A DNA stretch of 13,240 nucleotides, taken from contig JAABOA010000296.1 of NCBI GenBank assembly GCA_015680635.1, forward strand, positions 1 through 13,240, written 5' to 3'. Positions 1-8,015 of the stretch are shown here, piece after piece. How positions within the stretch are numbered: the first letter of the stretch is position 1; the number at the start of each line of letters is the position of its first letter. The notes beneath the pieces are model-generated. The model searched no databases and was not told the DNA's origin. It worked only from the letters and a program-made list of their open reading frames with translations. A program made the position numbers and the translations under genes. This stretch comes from Lunasporangiospora selenospora. Its lineage: Eukaryota; Mortierellomycota; Mortierellomycetes; Mortierellales; Mortierellaceae.

Positions 1-122
1 TTCTCATCCAGGATGAACTCTCCTGTCACAGCTACTCCTGGGTCCGTCTGGCCTATTGGTGGCAGTGGTGGCGGCTGCTGCTTGAAAAGAGCGCGTTGTC
101 CGGAGACATCGGGAGGAGCCAT
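1..122 (-). CDS. 5' part of an unidentified protein gene, cut by the left edge
   Basis: Reading the minus strand from an ATG at 122-120, the frame is open for 40 codons to the window edge. It begins MAPPDVSGQRALFKQQ, continues with a proline-rich stretch (PPPLPPIG) and then GVAVTGEFILDE. The start context (GCC just after the ATG, purine-rich upstream) is reasonable, and the sequence upstream on this strand is pyrimidine-rich with a TTTTTAAAGG element near 339-350, as expected for a fungal promoter. The N-terminus looks like a disordered leader before a folded domain that begins outside the window. I do not recognise the family. An upstream exon cannot be excluded. That this is a gene start is an inference from the open frame, composition and promoter-like flank. 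Confidence 0.45.
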   Translation of the reverse strand, partial: MAPPDVSGQRALFKQQPPPLPPIGQTDPGVAVTGEFILDE

Positions 123-618
123 GGAAAAAAGGGTGCTTGAACTTGAATACTCAGCTGCCGACAAATAAGGTTTGTGACGACTAAGTCAAATAGGGTTGAT
201 GGTCAAATGTCAATGTTGACGACCGGAGAATGAAGACTAGAAATGTAGACAGGATGGACAGTTGCAAGGTCAGGTTGGAATGAGAGAGAGAAAGAGTAGA
301 GTGCCGACAAGAGGGGGCCGTGGAGAGAAAAGCTCCCTTTAAAAAGATTGGAAAAGTGACTCGCCTTTGTCCCAGCCGCCTACTCGGACAAGATCCGCGC
401 TCCGAGCACAAAACAACCCAGGCGTGTCACCGCGTTGGACCAATCCTGTCATCTCGCTTTGTCCTGCCCCCCTATCGGAAGGGGTAGATAGTGCGGCCGA
501 CTCATTGGGGATATGTACATTTTTATTTGATGCGATTAAATAGTAGTGTCTGATGCTATCGGCATTGACTGTGCTGGGTACAGTGTGCGTTGGGCAGGGA
601 TCTCTACCGAGCCTTGGA
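123..618 (-). promoter_or_regulatory. Intergenic: promoter of the left-edge gene and 3' flank of SPC24
   Basis: No gene is apparent in this 496-bp stretch. It lies between two minus-strand genes transcribed in tandem. On the minus strand, CCAAT followed by TTTTTAAAGG (about 339-351) and a TC-rich run (about 275-300) lie 150 to 230 bp upstream of the left gene's ATG and could be its core promoter and leader. A second CCAAT, on the plus strand, is at 440-444. Confidence 0.4.
522..527 (-). terminator. AATAAA polyadenylation signal for SPC24
   Basis: A perfect AATAAA on the minus strand lies about 92 nt past the SPC24 stop codon, inside an A/T-rich patch. Position and strand fit a poly(A) signal for that gene. 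Confidence 0.5.
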
Positions 619-1587
619 CTAGGATGCAAACTCCCAGACAAGATTAGTTTGGTAAAATGGTGAGAGCTGGTCATCAAACTTGACCAGATGTACGTCATTC
701 TTGCTTTTGGAGCCTAACATTGTAAAAAGTGTAAAAGGAATAAAAGTTAATCCAACAGAGGACAATAATGTCAAATACGTTGTGTTTAGGCCAAATGAGG
801 GCTCTTACGGATGCGCGCCTTTGTGTAAACACCCAGATCGTCCTCCAGCATCTCGATTCCAAGGGCTCTGTAGAGTTGCAAGCGAAGACTAGTATCATGA
901 TAGCAGGTTATTGTTAGCTATAGAGTAGCTCAGAGCTCCGCTTTATGGGATGTTGATGATTTGTCAAAACAGAGTACTTACACTGCAGACGCGTGAGCGG
1001 CATCATCCAGCAGGTTCTCTTCGTCGTCCATTGTATCCCCATCCTGATCAACAGCCCCCTTAGACGAAGACCGCCTTTTCGTTCCTGAGGAATCTCCTGC
1101 TGTCCCAGACGCGTTGGTAGCTTTGCGGCCAGAAGAGTCCAGTTCCAAGGATTGCATTCGAAGCTGGTGAACCTCTGCCTCAAGAGAGGCGATATCCTGG
1201 TCCATGTCCTGAATTGCTTTTGCTGTAGAAAACTTTTGCTGATCCAGTTCGATCATTAGGTCTTCGTGCTTCAAGCTTTCTGGGTCTACGTTTCTCCTTG
1301 AGCCTTTTGATCGTGAAGCATGAACATTCCTTGATAATTCTACGATGAAGGCACGCGACCAGAAGAGTGTCAATTGTCTATTATAAAGAACGATGGCTAG
1401 GATCAGAAGAACAAGCTAATCGTAGTAGCATACTTAATAAAAGGGCCCTGGCATCCTGGCGCATCTCTTGACGTGCCTTCTCTGTGTCTCGGATGTCTTG
1501 TATTGACTTTTGAATCCTCTGGAGATCATGTCCTGACCGCTGAAATTGAGATGTAATCTCTTGAATCAGCGAGGTAGTGTCCTCCAT
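619..1587 (-). CDS. SPC24: Kinetochore protein Spc24 (Ndc80 complex subunit), four exons
   Basis: Spc24 pairs with Spc25 in the Ndc80 complex, which joins kinetochores to spindle microtubules. Exons on the minus strand are 1587-1434, 1339-982, 888-809 and 713-619; the introns (94, 93 and 95 nt) start GTATGC, GTAAGT and GTAAGA and end in TAG, and all phases agree, giving 228 aa. Residues 1-119 are mostly an N-terminal helical/coiled-coil region containing the family-like stretch around ELDQQKFSTAKAI. Residues 120-165 are an S/G-rich then acidic linker. Residues 172-228 form the globular C-terminal domain, with LRLQLYRALGIE, GVYTKARIR, NDVHLVKFD and a terminal NLVWEFAS, closely following the fungal pattern LRLKIYRSLGI ... 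DVHVVNID ... NYFW. The C-terminal domain is what anchors the complex to the inner kinetochore. The start at 1587 is chosen because it places the helix at the usual distance from the N-terminus; its Kozak context is weak. The frame stays open upstream to 2025, but nothing there resembles Spc24. Confidence 0.86.
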
Positions 1588-1942
1588 ATGAATGGCCGCT
1601 CTGGTGATTTGCTTAAATAATAATTGTTTGATGTAAAAGATGCCACAGATGTGTCGGGTTTCGTAGTTTTGGCGCCAGAGAAAGTGATGAAACGAGGTGG
1701 ATGAAATGGAGTTCCTGCCTAATGGAGTTTTTAGTTTGAGAGACCGCATGCAAGCTCGTGGCATCAAGTAGCATAAGCCACCTTCGATCGACCTAGTGAT
1801 CTCTCTCCAACGATCACTGAGCTGACGCCACCCCGAATACAGGATAGCTTCACAGGATACCCAAACACGAGCTTCGGAAGCACCCCAGAAAACCAACCTT
1901 GCAAAGACAAAGTGGAAAATCTGGTCCAGTTCAGCTAGCCTC
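1588..1942. promoter_or_regulatory. Divergent intergenic region shared by SPC24 and the PPR gene
   Basis: About 355 bp separate the two start codons, so both promoters must lie here or overlap the neighbouring 5' exon. I see no strong TATA box; there is an A/T-rich patch (TTAAATAATAATTG) at about 1614-1627, just upstream of the SPC24 start. The minus-strand frame through the region has no stop; see the findings. Confidence 0.4.
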
Positions 1943-4888
1943 ATGAGATCATTTGGACGAATGCTGGTCGCTAGGCCAGCATGGGCAATGTCCAGGACTT
2001 CGAGGCTTACACAGACATTGCCCATGAATCAGTCTTCGGAAAGCTTTTGGCATCAATGTTTCCAGCGTGCCTATAGCCGGTCGACCTTCTCGGCAGACTG
2101 TCATTTCGTGCGAACAGCTTCACACCCCTCAAACTACCCGCAAGACATAATGGCGACTCAAGAATGTGTAAAGCACGTATCACGGAGCATTGGATATCGA
2201 CCTTGCCAACAACAGCGACTTTATACCAGCTCTGCCACCGCAGAACACTCTGTCCATCGCTCTGACGAGTCCAATCTATCGTCTCTACCAACGTCAGATT
2301 TGGTCTCGAACAACATCCCTCCTATGAAATCCTCAACCTCTGTTTTGCTCGAACACCTGGACAAAGCAATCAAGAACCAGGAGCGCTATGCATCCTACAC
2401 TATTTATACCTATCTTCGGCGCCGCGCTTTACACCCAAAGTACATGAGGCCATGGTTCAATTCACAGATCAAACTCCTACGACTTCTTCACTACCGGAGG
2501 ATCAAGGAAACATCGCCTACAAGTACAACATCACGCACAATGGAGCGAAAGGAGGACATGCAGAACCAGATTTTATGTTATCTCAAAACCAGGATTTTCA
2601 AAGAACACGATAATGCCGAGGCATTGACAGCTCTGGTAGACGCAATAGCCCATAGCAAAGCTCTTCTCAAGCTGGCAGGCGAAGACTTATTGAATTCGCA
2701 GCCTGCAGCCTGGAGGGAAGCTCTTAGAGTTTTGGAAGACTGTGCAGCAGAGTACGTGCCATTGCTTGTACAGGGTTCGCCAGGCGCAAGTGGAAACGTC
2801 AACAACCACTCATCCGACCTAACAATGGGTCTTTGGAAGAATTCATATTTCGAGTCCGAGCTGTCAGCCTTAATGACCAAGTTGATGGGGCGCCTTGTCT
2901 ATACACATACGTATTTAGTCCGCACGTCGCTTGACAACATGTCCTCAAAATTCGGCATTCAATCTACAGTCCAAATGCACACGGTATGTTTCCCGGTCTG
3001 ATACTTGTCTCAACAAATGAATTTCAGCCATTAGTGAGAAGAGATATTGAATTCTAACAAGCCGAGGGTAATCTCATTTGACAAGTAGATCCTACTACGA
3101 TATTACGCAATGCTTGGGCGAGGCGGATGTCAGGACGCTTTATCCATCATTGCTCAGATGGATGCAGCATGTCTTTCATGGAAACAGGACCCTGCTGTAT
3201 ATGACTACCTTTTGCATTCGCTCAGCCATATGCCCGACCAAGGAGTACTGGCCGATCAGATTGTCCGACAAATGCTAAGCAACGACGTCATACCACGGGA
3301 ACATGCAATGAAGGCTGCTCTCCTTTGTGCAGCTCGATCTGGAGATCTGGAAGCATGTTCAAGATACATTGAGTGCATGCATCAGGACTGGGGCCTGACC
3401 GTCTCGGATCGAATGAAGGCCATTTTGATTTATGTTTGCGCCAAACGAGGAGACTTTGATAGTGCGCTCGAGTTATTGAAACAGCTGAGCATATCGTCAA
3501 GCGGTCTCCACTCGGGAAAACGCGACATTGAACTCGATGCTCAGAATACCGCCACGACTGATCCGCCACAGGAGACACCAGAAGTGGGCATGCATGATTA
3601 TACACTGAGTGATATACTGTCGTCACAGAGCCTTATCAACAAGACCAATCTACTCCTAGCCAGGATCAACCAAAGCTACATCAAGTATCCCAAAATGAAG
3701 CAATCATCGCAGGAGCTTATGAAAGAGGAGGTTGCAGATGTACTGGAGCTTTTCTCATCCATCATAAAGGATCCAAAACGCAGCGATACACATCTCTACA
3801 CGATTATGATGCAATACCTCTCCACGCTCCCGTCACCTCTCCCTGGAATGATGTATCTCTACAACGACATGCGTGCCTCCAAGCGAACCAAGCCCAACAG
3901 CATCACCTACAAAATTATGTTGGAGGCGTGTGCAGAACATCTGGAAATGGAAATTGGCGAGAGACTATGGAAGGAGATGAAGGAAGCAAATATTCCTGCT
4001 GACTGCCACGTCCGCTCTGTTTATGTTAAAGGTTGGGGGAAACTTGGTCACCTTGCCAAAGCAGAATGGATCTCAAATGAAGGACTTGCTGCACAAAAAA
4101 TCCAAGATGAGCTACGGCGATCTTTGCATTTCGAGTCAGCTGTTGTGCGATCGAAATCGAAAACGACCAAAGACTCGGTCAATAAGAAGGAGGCAGCTAT
4201 ACCACCATCCCCACCAAGGCTAGTACCTAAGATGATTAGCTTGACCGTGCTACACGAATTAATGAGAGCTAATAGGTCACACAACAGACCCGAGCGAGTA
4301 CTGGAACTCTACCAGGAGATTTACTCTGGTCAATGGGGGAGATCAATTTCGCCCAACCAGTTTACACTCTCTATTGTCCTACAGGCCTGCAGTTCCCGCT
4401 CGACAAGGGACGGTCTGATTGACCGTGCTATTGAATTTGCGGATCACTACATTACCCAAAGGAGGCTTTGGGTGGAGCAGGATGTGGAAGAGGAAACCAA
4501 CACCGGTGAGAAAGCCAGGACACAGTCGGATTCAGAGTTCTTTGGCATGGAAGAATATCTGGCAAGTAATGGACCATCTGTGTTTTCGGATTTCAATTAC
4601 CAACTTTACTATGCCATGCTGGGAAAGCACCACCGTCAACACAAGCTTGTAGAGGTGTGGAAGGAGATGATGAAGACTATAGAGTATGCACCCTCCCACT
4701 TGACAGTCAATCTTGCGACTGAGGCCTTGGAAAATGTACAATGGGGAGCTGGGCCAATTAAGGAGATTCGAAAAGAACTCAGGCAACGTTGGCCATCTGT
4801 TGATTGGGCAAGTCGAGGCCGAAGACTAGTCCCTGGGGACGCGGACGACGATGTTATCGAGGGTGCTGGCGGCCGGTTTTGGCGCTGA
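1943..4888 (+). CDS. Pentatricopeptide-repeat-like protein, probably mitochondrial, two exons
   Basis: PPR proteins bind organellar RNA through stacked helix pairs and act in mitochondrial RNA processing, stability or translation. Exons are 1943-2983 and 3089-4888; the 105-nt phase-0 intron runs GTATGT...AAGTAG and joins VQMHT to ILLRYYAMLGRGG, giving 946 aa. The N-terminus is rich in Arg, Ser and Thr with no Asp or Glu in the first 30 residues (MRSFGRMLVARPAWAMSRTS), which suits a mitochondrial presequence. Helix-pair repeats are seen at about residues 350-470 (e.g. ILIYVCAKRGDFDSALELL), 580-665 (ITYKIMLEACAEHLEMEIGE, then LWKEMKEANIPADCHV) and 730-900 (FTLSIVLQACSSRS, YAMLGKHHRQHKLVEVWKEM). 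Residues 1-347 are helical with no recognised motif. The first ATG is used; M16 and M28 are in frame and M16 has a better -3 base (G). The repeats are degenerate, so the exact target cannot be guessed. SPC24 is divergent upstream and the protease follows on the same strand. Confidence 0.8.
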
Positions 4889-4939
4889 GTTAATTGAGCC
4901 TGTTGGAGTGGATGAACAATAGTAGAGCGAGGCAGCACC

Positions 4940-4945
4940 AATAAA
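4940..4945 (+). terminator. AATAAA polyadenylation signal for the PPR gene
   Basis: A perfect AATAAA lies 52 nt after the PPR stop codon, on the coding strand. Confidence 0.5.
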
Positions 4946-4980
4946 TGGCATGTAGACGGCAATTGGTTGAGCAGATGGAT

Positions 4981-5012
4981 GAGCGATGGATATGAGCGAT
5001 GGATATGAGCGA
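4981..5012. repeat. 13-bp tandem repeat in the PPR 3' flank
   Basis: The unit GAGCGATGGATAT occurs twice without a mismatch (4981-4993, 4994-5006) and is followed by six bases of a third copy. It sits just after the poly(A) signal and is probably a simple minisatellite. Confidence 0.8.
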
Positions 5013-5622
5013 ATAAGCGCAATGGCAATGAGTATGGCACCGAGGAAACTATCGAGCGCGTCGCTCCGATGCGACTAGAATCCCCAAGGAGCCAGATGAG
5101 ACTCCAATCATTTAGACGGGTTATTTGCTCTGTTATTTCCCTCTGATAGAAGCATGTAAGGAGTTCGGGGAGGGAGGGCCTCGGTCTCAACGAGGGCAGA
5201 TTCGCGATCTAGGACTGGAGGGAATATGGAATGGCTGGCCAAAATTCGCTTTATAAACTCGGCCTGCAGGGAAGCCGCTACAACAGATGCCCGTTTTGAC
5301 TCCGGGGTATACTGTTCCTCAACACCTGCGCAACTTTCTCTCTCCTTTTTCCTCAACAACCCTCAACTGAGGCCCTCTCTCATTAACCCTTCGTCTGCTC
5401 CCGGTGCATTACTGCTACCTTGACCGTTGCACATCCAAACTCTTGATCGACTCTTCGCCCTCAAACGAATACTTTCACACTCCCTGTTCGGTCTTCTCTT
5501 TGTTTCTGCCACGCCCTCTCTCCGTCTTTCTACCTCCTTCCCCATTCCCCGCTTGCGGTCTCGCACTACATCGTCGCTAATTCCAAGCTGTGCAAACTAG
5601 CGCACGCCCTTGAGCTCCAGGC
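5013..5622 (+). promoter_or_regulatory. Promoter and leader of the aspartic protease gene
   Basis: No separate gene is apparent. TATAAA is at 5252-5257 (within CTTTATAAAC), about 370 bp before the protease ATG. From about 5330 to 5560 the plus strand is strongly pyrimidine-rich, with runs such as CTTTCTCTCTCCTTTTTCC, typical of fungal transcription-start regions and leaders. A start site somewhere near 5285-5400 would give a leader of roughly 220 to 340 nt. An ATG at about 5287 could be an upstream start if transcription begins before it. Confidence 0.5.
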
Positions 5623-7440
5623 ATGAGGTTCAGCCTAGGCATCTCGACGGCATTACTATTAGTTTGCGCCAACACGACATATGCAGCCGCCAACACACCG
5701 GAGGATGTCCTAAAGTACGACTAAAAGTCAGAGCATAATTCACACCCATCCTTCACGTCCTCAAAGAACTGACACCTCGGTTCATCCGACGCTTTTTAAC
5801 CAATATCTCTGCACTTTTTACTTGAACCTTCTAAACAATTCTATCCATCCTCGACCTCCCCATCTCCAGGGTGCCTATCAAGACGATCCATCGTCCAATC
5901 CGCCCCTCCACTGTTGGACGATGGACATACACCCTCCGTAAATACGGCATCTTTGCCTCCATGAACCGAGGTTCCAAAGGGCAATCTCTTGGTCGGCTAG
6001 AGTCCGAGACGAACCTTGCCCGTGTCCCTCTGGTGGACTACAACTTTGACCGGGAGGTAAAGAAGTACCTCCCTTTTTCTTCTTCTTTATCTCTCTCTCT
6101 CTCTCTCTCTCTCTTACAAAACCTTTTATTTATCATTGCAGCCTGACCTGCGTTTATTATCTCGTTCTATCCTAAAAAAAAAAAAAAAGTACTACGGCTC
6201 AGTCCAGATCGGCCAACCTCCACAGACGTTCAAGATTGATTTTGACACGGGCTCGTCTCAGTTTGTGATCTCGGCCAAGGATTGTATTGAATGCTCGGGA
6301 ACAACCCATTACGACGCCCGGGCCTCATCGACATACAAACCCGGGAGTAAACCCTGGCGGATCACCTACGGAGATCTTTCTCATGCAGAGGGAGTATTAG
6401 GACGGGACCGGATCACGATTGATGGGATCACAGTTGAGAACCAGCAGCTTGCACTGGTCACGAACGAGAGCGCAGGCTTTGACGACACCGTGGATGGAAT
6501 CATGGGTCTAGCCTTTGGCGCACTCTCAACCACGGGAACACCAACAAAGACCGTCTTTGAGAACATGATGAGTCAAAAGTTGGTTGAGCGGGGTCTTTTC
6601 TCGTTCTATCTCGGCAAAACCTCGCTTGGAGGAGGTGGAGAAGTCATATTTGGAGGAATGGATAAGAGCCGGATTGCAGACGGACATGAGGTGACCTTCA
6701 CGCCTGTGACAAGGGCCAAGTACTGGCAGATTAATGTCAGTAATGTCTTGGTCAACAGTAAAGTAATTCCTTTCAGACTGAGTAGTGGTCACACCCCGGA
6801 TAGTACGAGTGAGGACAACGAGCAGGACGGCGAGAAGGATGACAACGATTCAGGAACTAGTCGATGGAAAAGTAATATTGCGGGCATCATGGATACAGGA
6901 ACGACACTCATGGTTGTCCCCAGTCGGCTGGCGCAGCAGATTCACCGTCAAATCCGTGGCGCACGGGATCTCGGCCAATCAACTTGGGCGCTTCCCTGCG
7001 ACCTTGCTGAGAGCGATCCTCATGGAAGTGTCCAACTCGAGATTGAGGGCAAACGGTTTGGGATTCCTTTTGAGGATCTTGTCCGCGAGGAAGCAGACCA
7101 ACCTGGAATTTGTTACTCAGGGATCCAAACAAGTACAGCCACGTTTATGATTATTGGTGATGTATTTATCAAAAATAACTATGTGGTATTTGACCAAGAG
7201 CATAAGCGCGTCGGGATTGCTCCTCTGAAGTTAAGTCCTAACCAGACAAAGGATAAAGAAGAAGAGTCAGCGGCTCAGGGTCAGGACATGGAGGCGGAAG
7301 AGGACGCTGACGAGCAAGACCAGGAAATATCCCAGAACGAGGATCAAGAAAACGCTATTGACGAAAACGATAATGACAGTGAGGCCGAGGAGGACCACGA
7401 CGATGGCATCATAGACTTGGCTGCTGTGCATACCTCATGA
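5623..7440 (+). CDS. Secreted pepsin-family (A1) aspartic protease with acidic tail, three exons
   Basis: An extracellular or secretory-pathway endopeptidase. Exons are 5623-5714, 5870-6056 and 6190-7440 (509 aa); an alternative third exon from 6142 gives 525 aa. Residues 1-21 or so are a signal peptide (MRFSLGISTALLLVCA...). The propeptide (about 22-92) includes VPIKTIHRPIR and VPLVDYNFDRE, and the mature domain opens YYGSVQIGQPPQTF. Both active-site motifs are present: DTGSS with Asp112 and DTGTT with Asp328. The flap Tyr is Tyr153 in ITYGD, and IIGDVFIKNNYVVFD near the end is the usual final strand region. Cys pairs occur after the first Asp (KDCIECSG) and in the C-terminal lobe (LPCDLA, GICYSG). 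The protein departs from typical pepsins in an acidic insert before Asp328 and an acidic tail of about 65 residues. The usual Trp after DTGSS is replaced (DTGSSQFVIS). Intron 1 is GTACGA...CCAG (155 nt). Mature start, glycosylation and substrate are not predictable here. Confidence 0.87.
6091..6114 (+). repeat. (CT)12 microsatellite in protease intron 2
   Basis: Twelve CT units extend a pyrimidine tract (from about 6069) inside the second protease intron. CTTAC at 6113-6117 directly follows and could be the branch point. The repeat probably serves as, and grew from, the polypyrimidine tract, and is likely to vary in length between strains. Confidence 0.85.
6142..6189 (+). other. 48-nt alternative segment between two 3' splice sites, with an A15 run
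   Basis: Acceptor 1 is ATTGCAG (AG at 6140-6141), about 25 nt after a CTTAC branch-like site. Acceptor 2 is the AAG ending a run of 15 A (6174-6188, AG at 6188-6189). Both keep the frame open from the donor at 6057. The first adds 16 residues (PDLRLLSRSILKKKKK); the second joins DRE straight to YYGSVQIG. Scanning rules favour the first and family pattern favours the second. Confidence 0.6.
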
Positions 7441-7643
7441 CACCCTGTACAGTACGTACTTTTCCTCATCTACCAAATTGATTTACGTTAGCTTCTCAAC
7501 CTTCATTAAACCTATTCTATGAATGACGGAATATAACAAAACAAGCGTGGCACTGAACATGTGTGGTGTTATTGCCAGGCAGCAGATGGATCTGACAGGT
7601 CGCCAAGCGTGCAGAATGCCCAAAGGTCTCATACTTATGCGAG
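7441..7643. other. 3' flank of the protease gene
   Basis: No canonical AATAAA is seen on the plus strand in the first 100 nt; ATTAAA at about 7505-7510 is the nearest variant and could serve. A 61-codon plus frame from 7523 has no recognisable features. Confidence 0.35.
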
Positions 7644-8015
7644 ATGAAAACAAAAAAAGATCTAGTGCGACGACAAAGAGTGTTTGTTGTGTTCAGCCAT
7701 GTGACTAGGAAGCACTCCATGACAATTGTTGTACCTCCTCCTTGCATGAACCCAACTGGCAGCAAACTCTAGTTTGCTGCCACCCTGATCTTACTTTTTG
7801 TCACCCACTTTCTATTTCCCGATCGATGTGTCCATCTTATCTGTATCTTCGTTTCCATTATCGGTGCAATTACCCTCCTGACCTTTCTTTGGCATTTCCA
7901 GAGAAAGGCTGAGAAAGCACATGCGATGAGAGGAAAAATTATTGAACGACAGAGTCCCGAGTGGCTCCGTAGTGAATTTGACGTAGTCGGTGCTCATTTG
8001 ATTGCCAAGGACTAA
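7644..8015 (+). pseudogene. Possible small two-helix membrane protein frame interrupted by one TAG
   Basis: From ATG 7644 the frame runs 42 codons to a TAG at 7770-7772, then a further 80 codons in the same frame to TAA at 8013-8015. The part after TAG contains two hydrophobic stretches (ATLILLFVTHFLF and LICIFVSIIGAITLLTFLWH), followed by a basic, amphipathic tail (QRKAEKAHAMRGKIIERQ...) ending HLIAKD. The TAG lies in the centre of a perfect palindrome. It could be a decayed gene, a terminal exon using CTCTAG as acceptor, or a chance frame in T-rich DNA, since T-rich codons give hydrophobic residues. I do not recognise a family. A minus-strand frame of 61 codons overlaps it, so even the strand is uncertain. 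Confidence 0.22.
7757..7782. repeat. Perfect 12-bp inverted repeat with 2-bp spacer
   Basis: Arms TGGCAGCAAACT (7757-7768) and AGTTTGCTGCCA (7771-7782) are exact reverse complements around CT. It could form a hairpin in RNA or bind a dimeric protein as a dyad. No terminal T-run of the bacterial kind follows, and eukaryotic Pol II does not need one. Confidence 0.9.

Noticed and set aside
853-866. CTCGATTCC considered as a tRNA T-arm
   Set aside because: No matching acceptor or anticodon arms around it, and it lies inside the conserved SPC24 exon 3.
1340-1433. Splicing SPC24 intron 1 at the AATAG acceptor (about 1381) instead of TCGTAG (1341-1340)
   Set aside because: From the GTATGC donor the AATAG join runs into a stop within two codons. 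The TCGTAG join keeps the frame and gives ALLLKLSRNV, matching the family pattern.
3026-3034. Earlier acceptors (TTTCAG, CATTAG) for the PPR intron
   Set aside because: Joining there meets stop codons or the wrong frame before the long second exon, whereas AAGTAG at 3088 gives an open phase-0 join.
4977-5020. Tandem GAGCGATGGATAT units considered as a CRISPR-like or regulatory array
   Set aside because: Units are contiguous without spacers and barely exceed two copies; a simple minisatellite explains it.
7812-7997. 61-codon minus-strand frame starting MSTDYVKF
   Set aside because: It lies antisense to the two-helix frame, has no recognisable domain or hydrophobic pattern, and no promoter-like sequence is evident upstream. 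It remains a reason to doubt the strand of the overlapping candidate.
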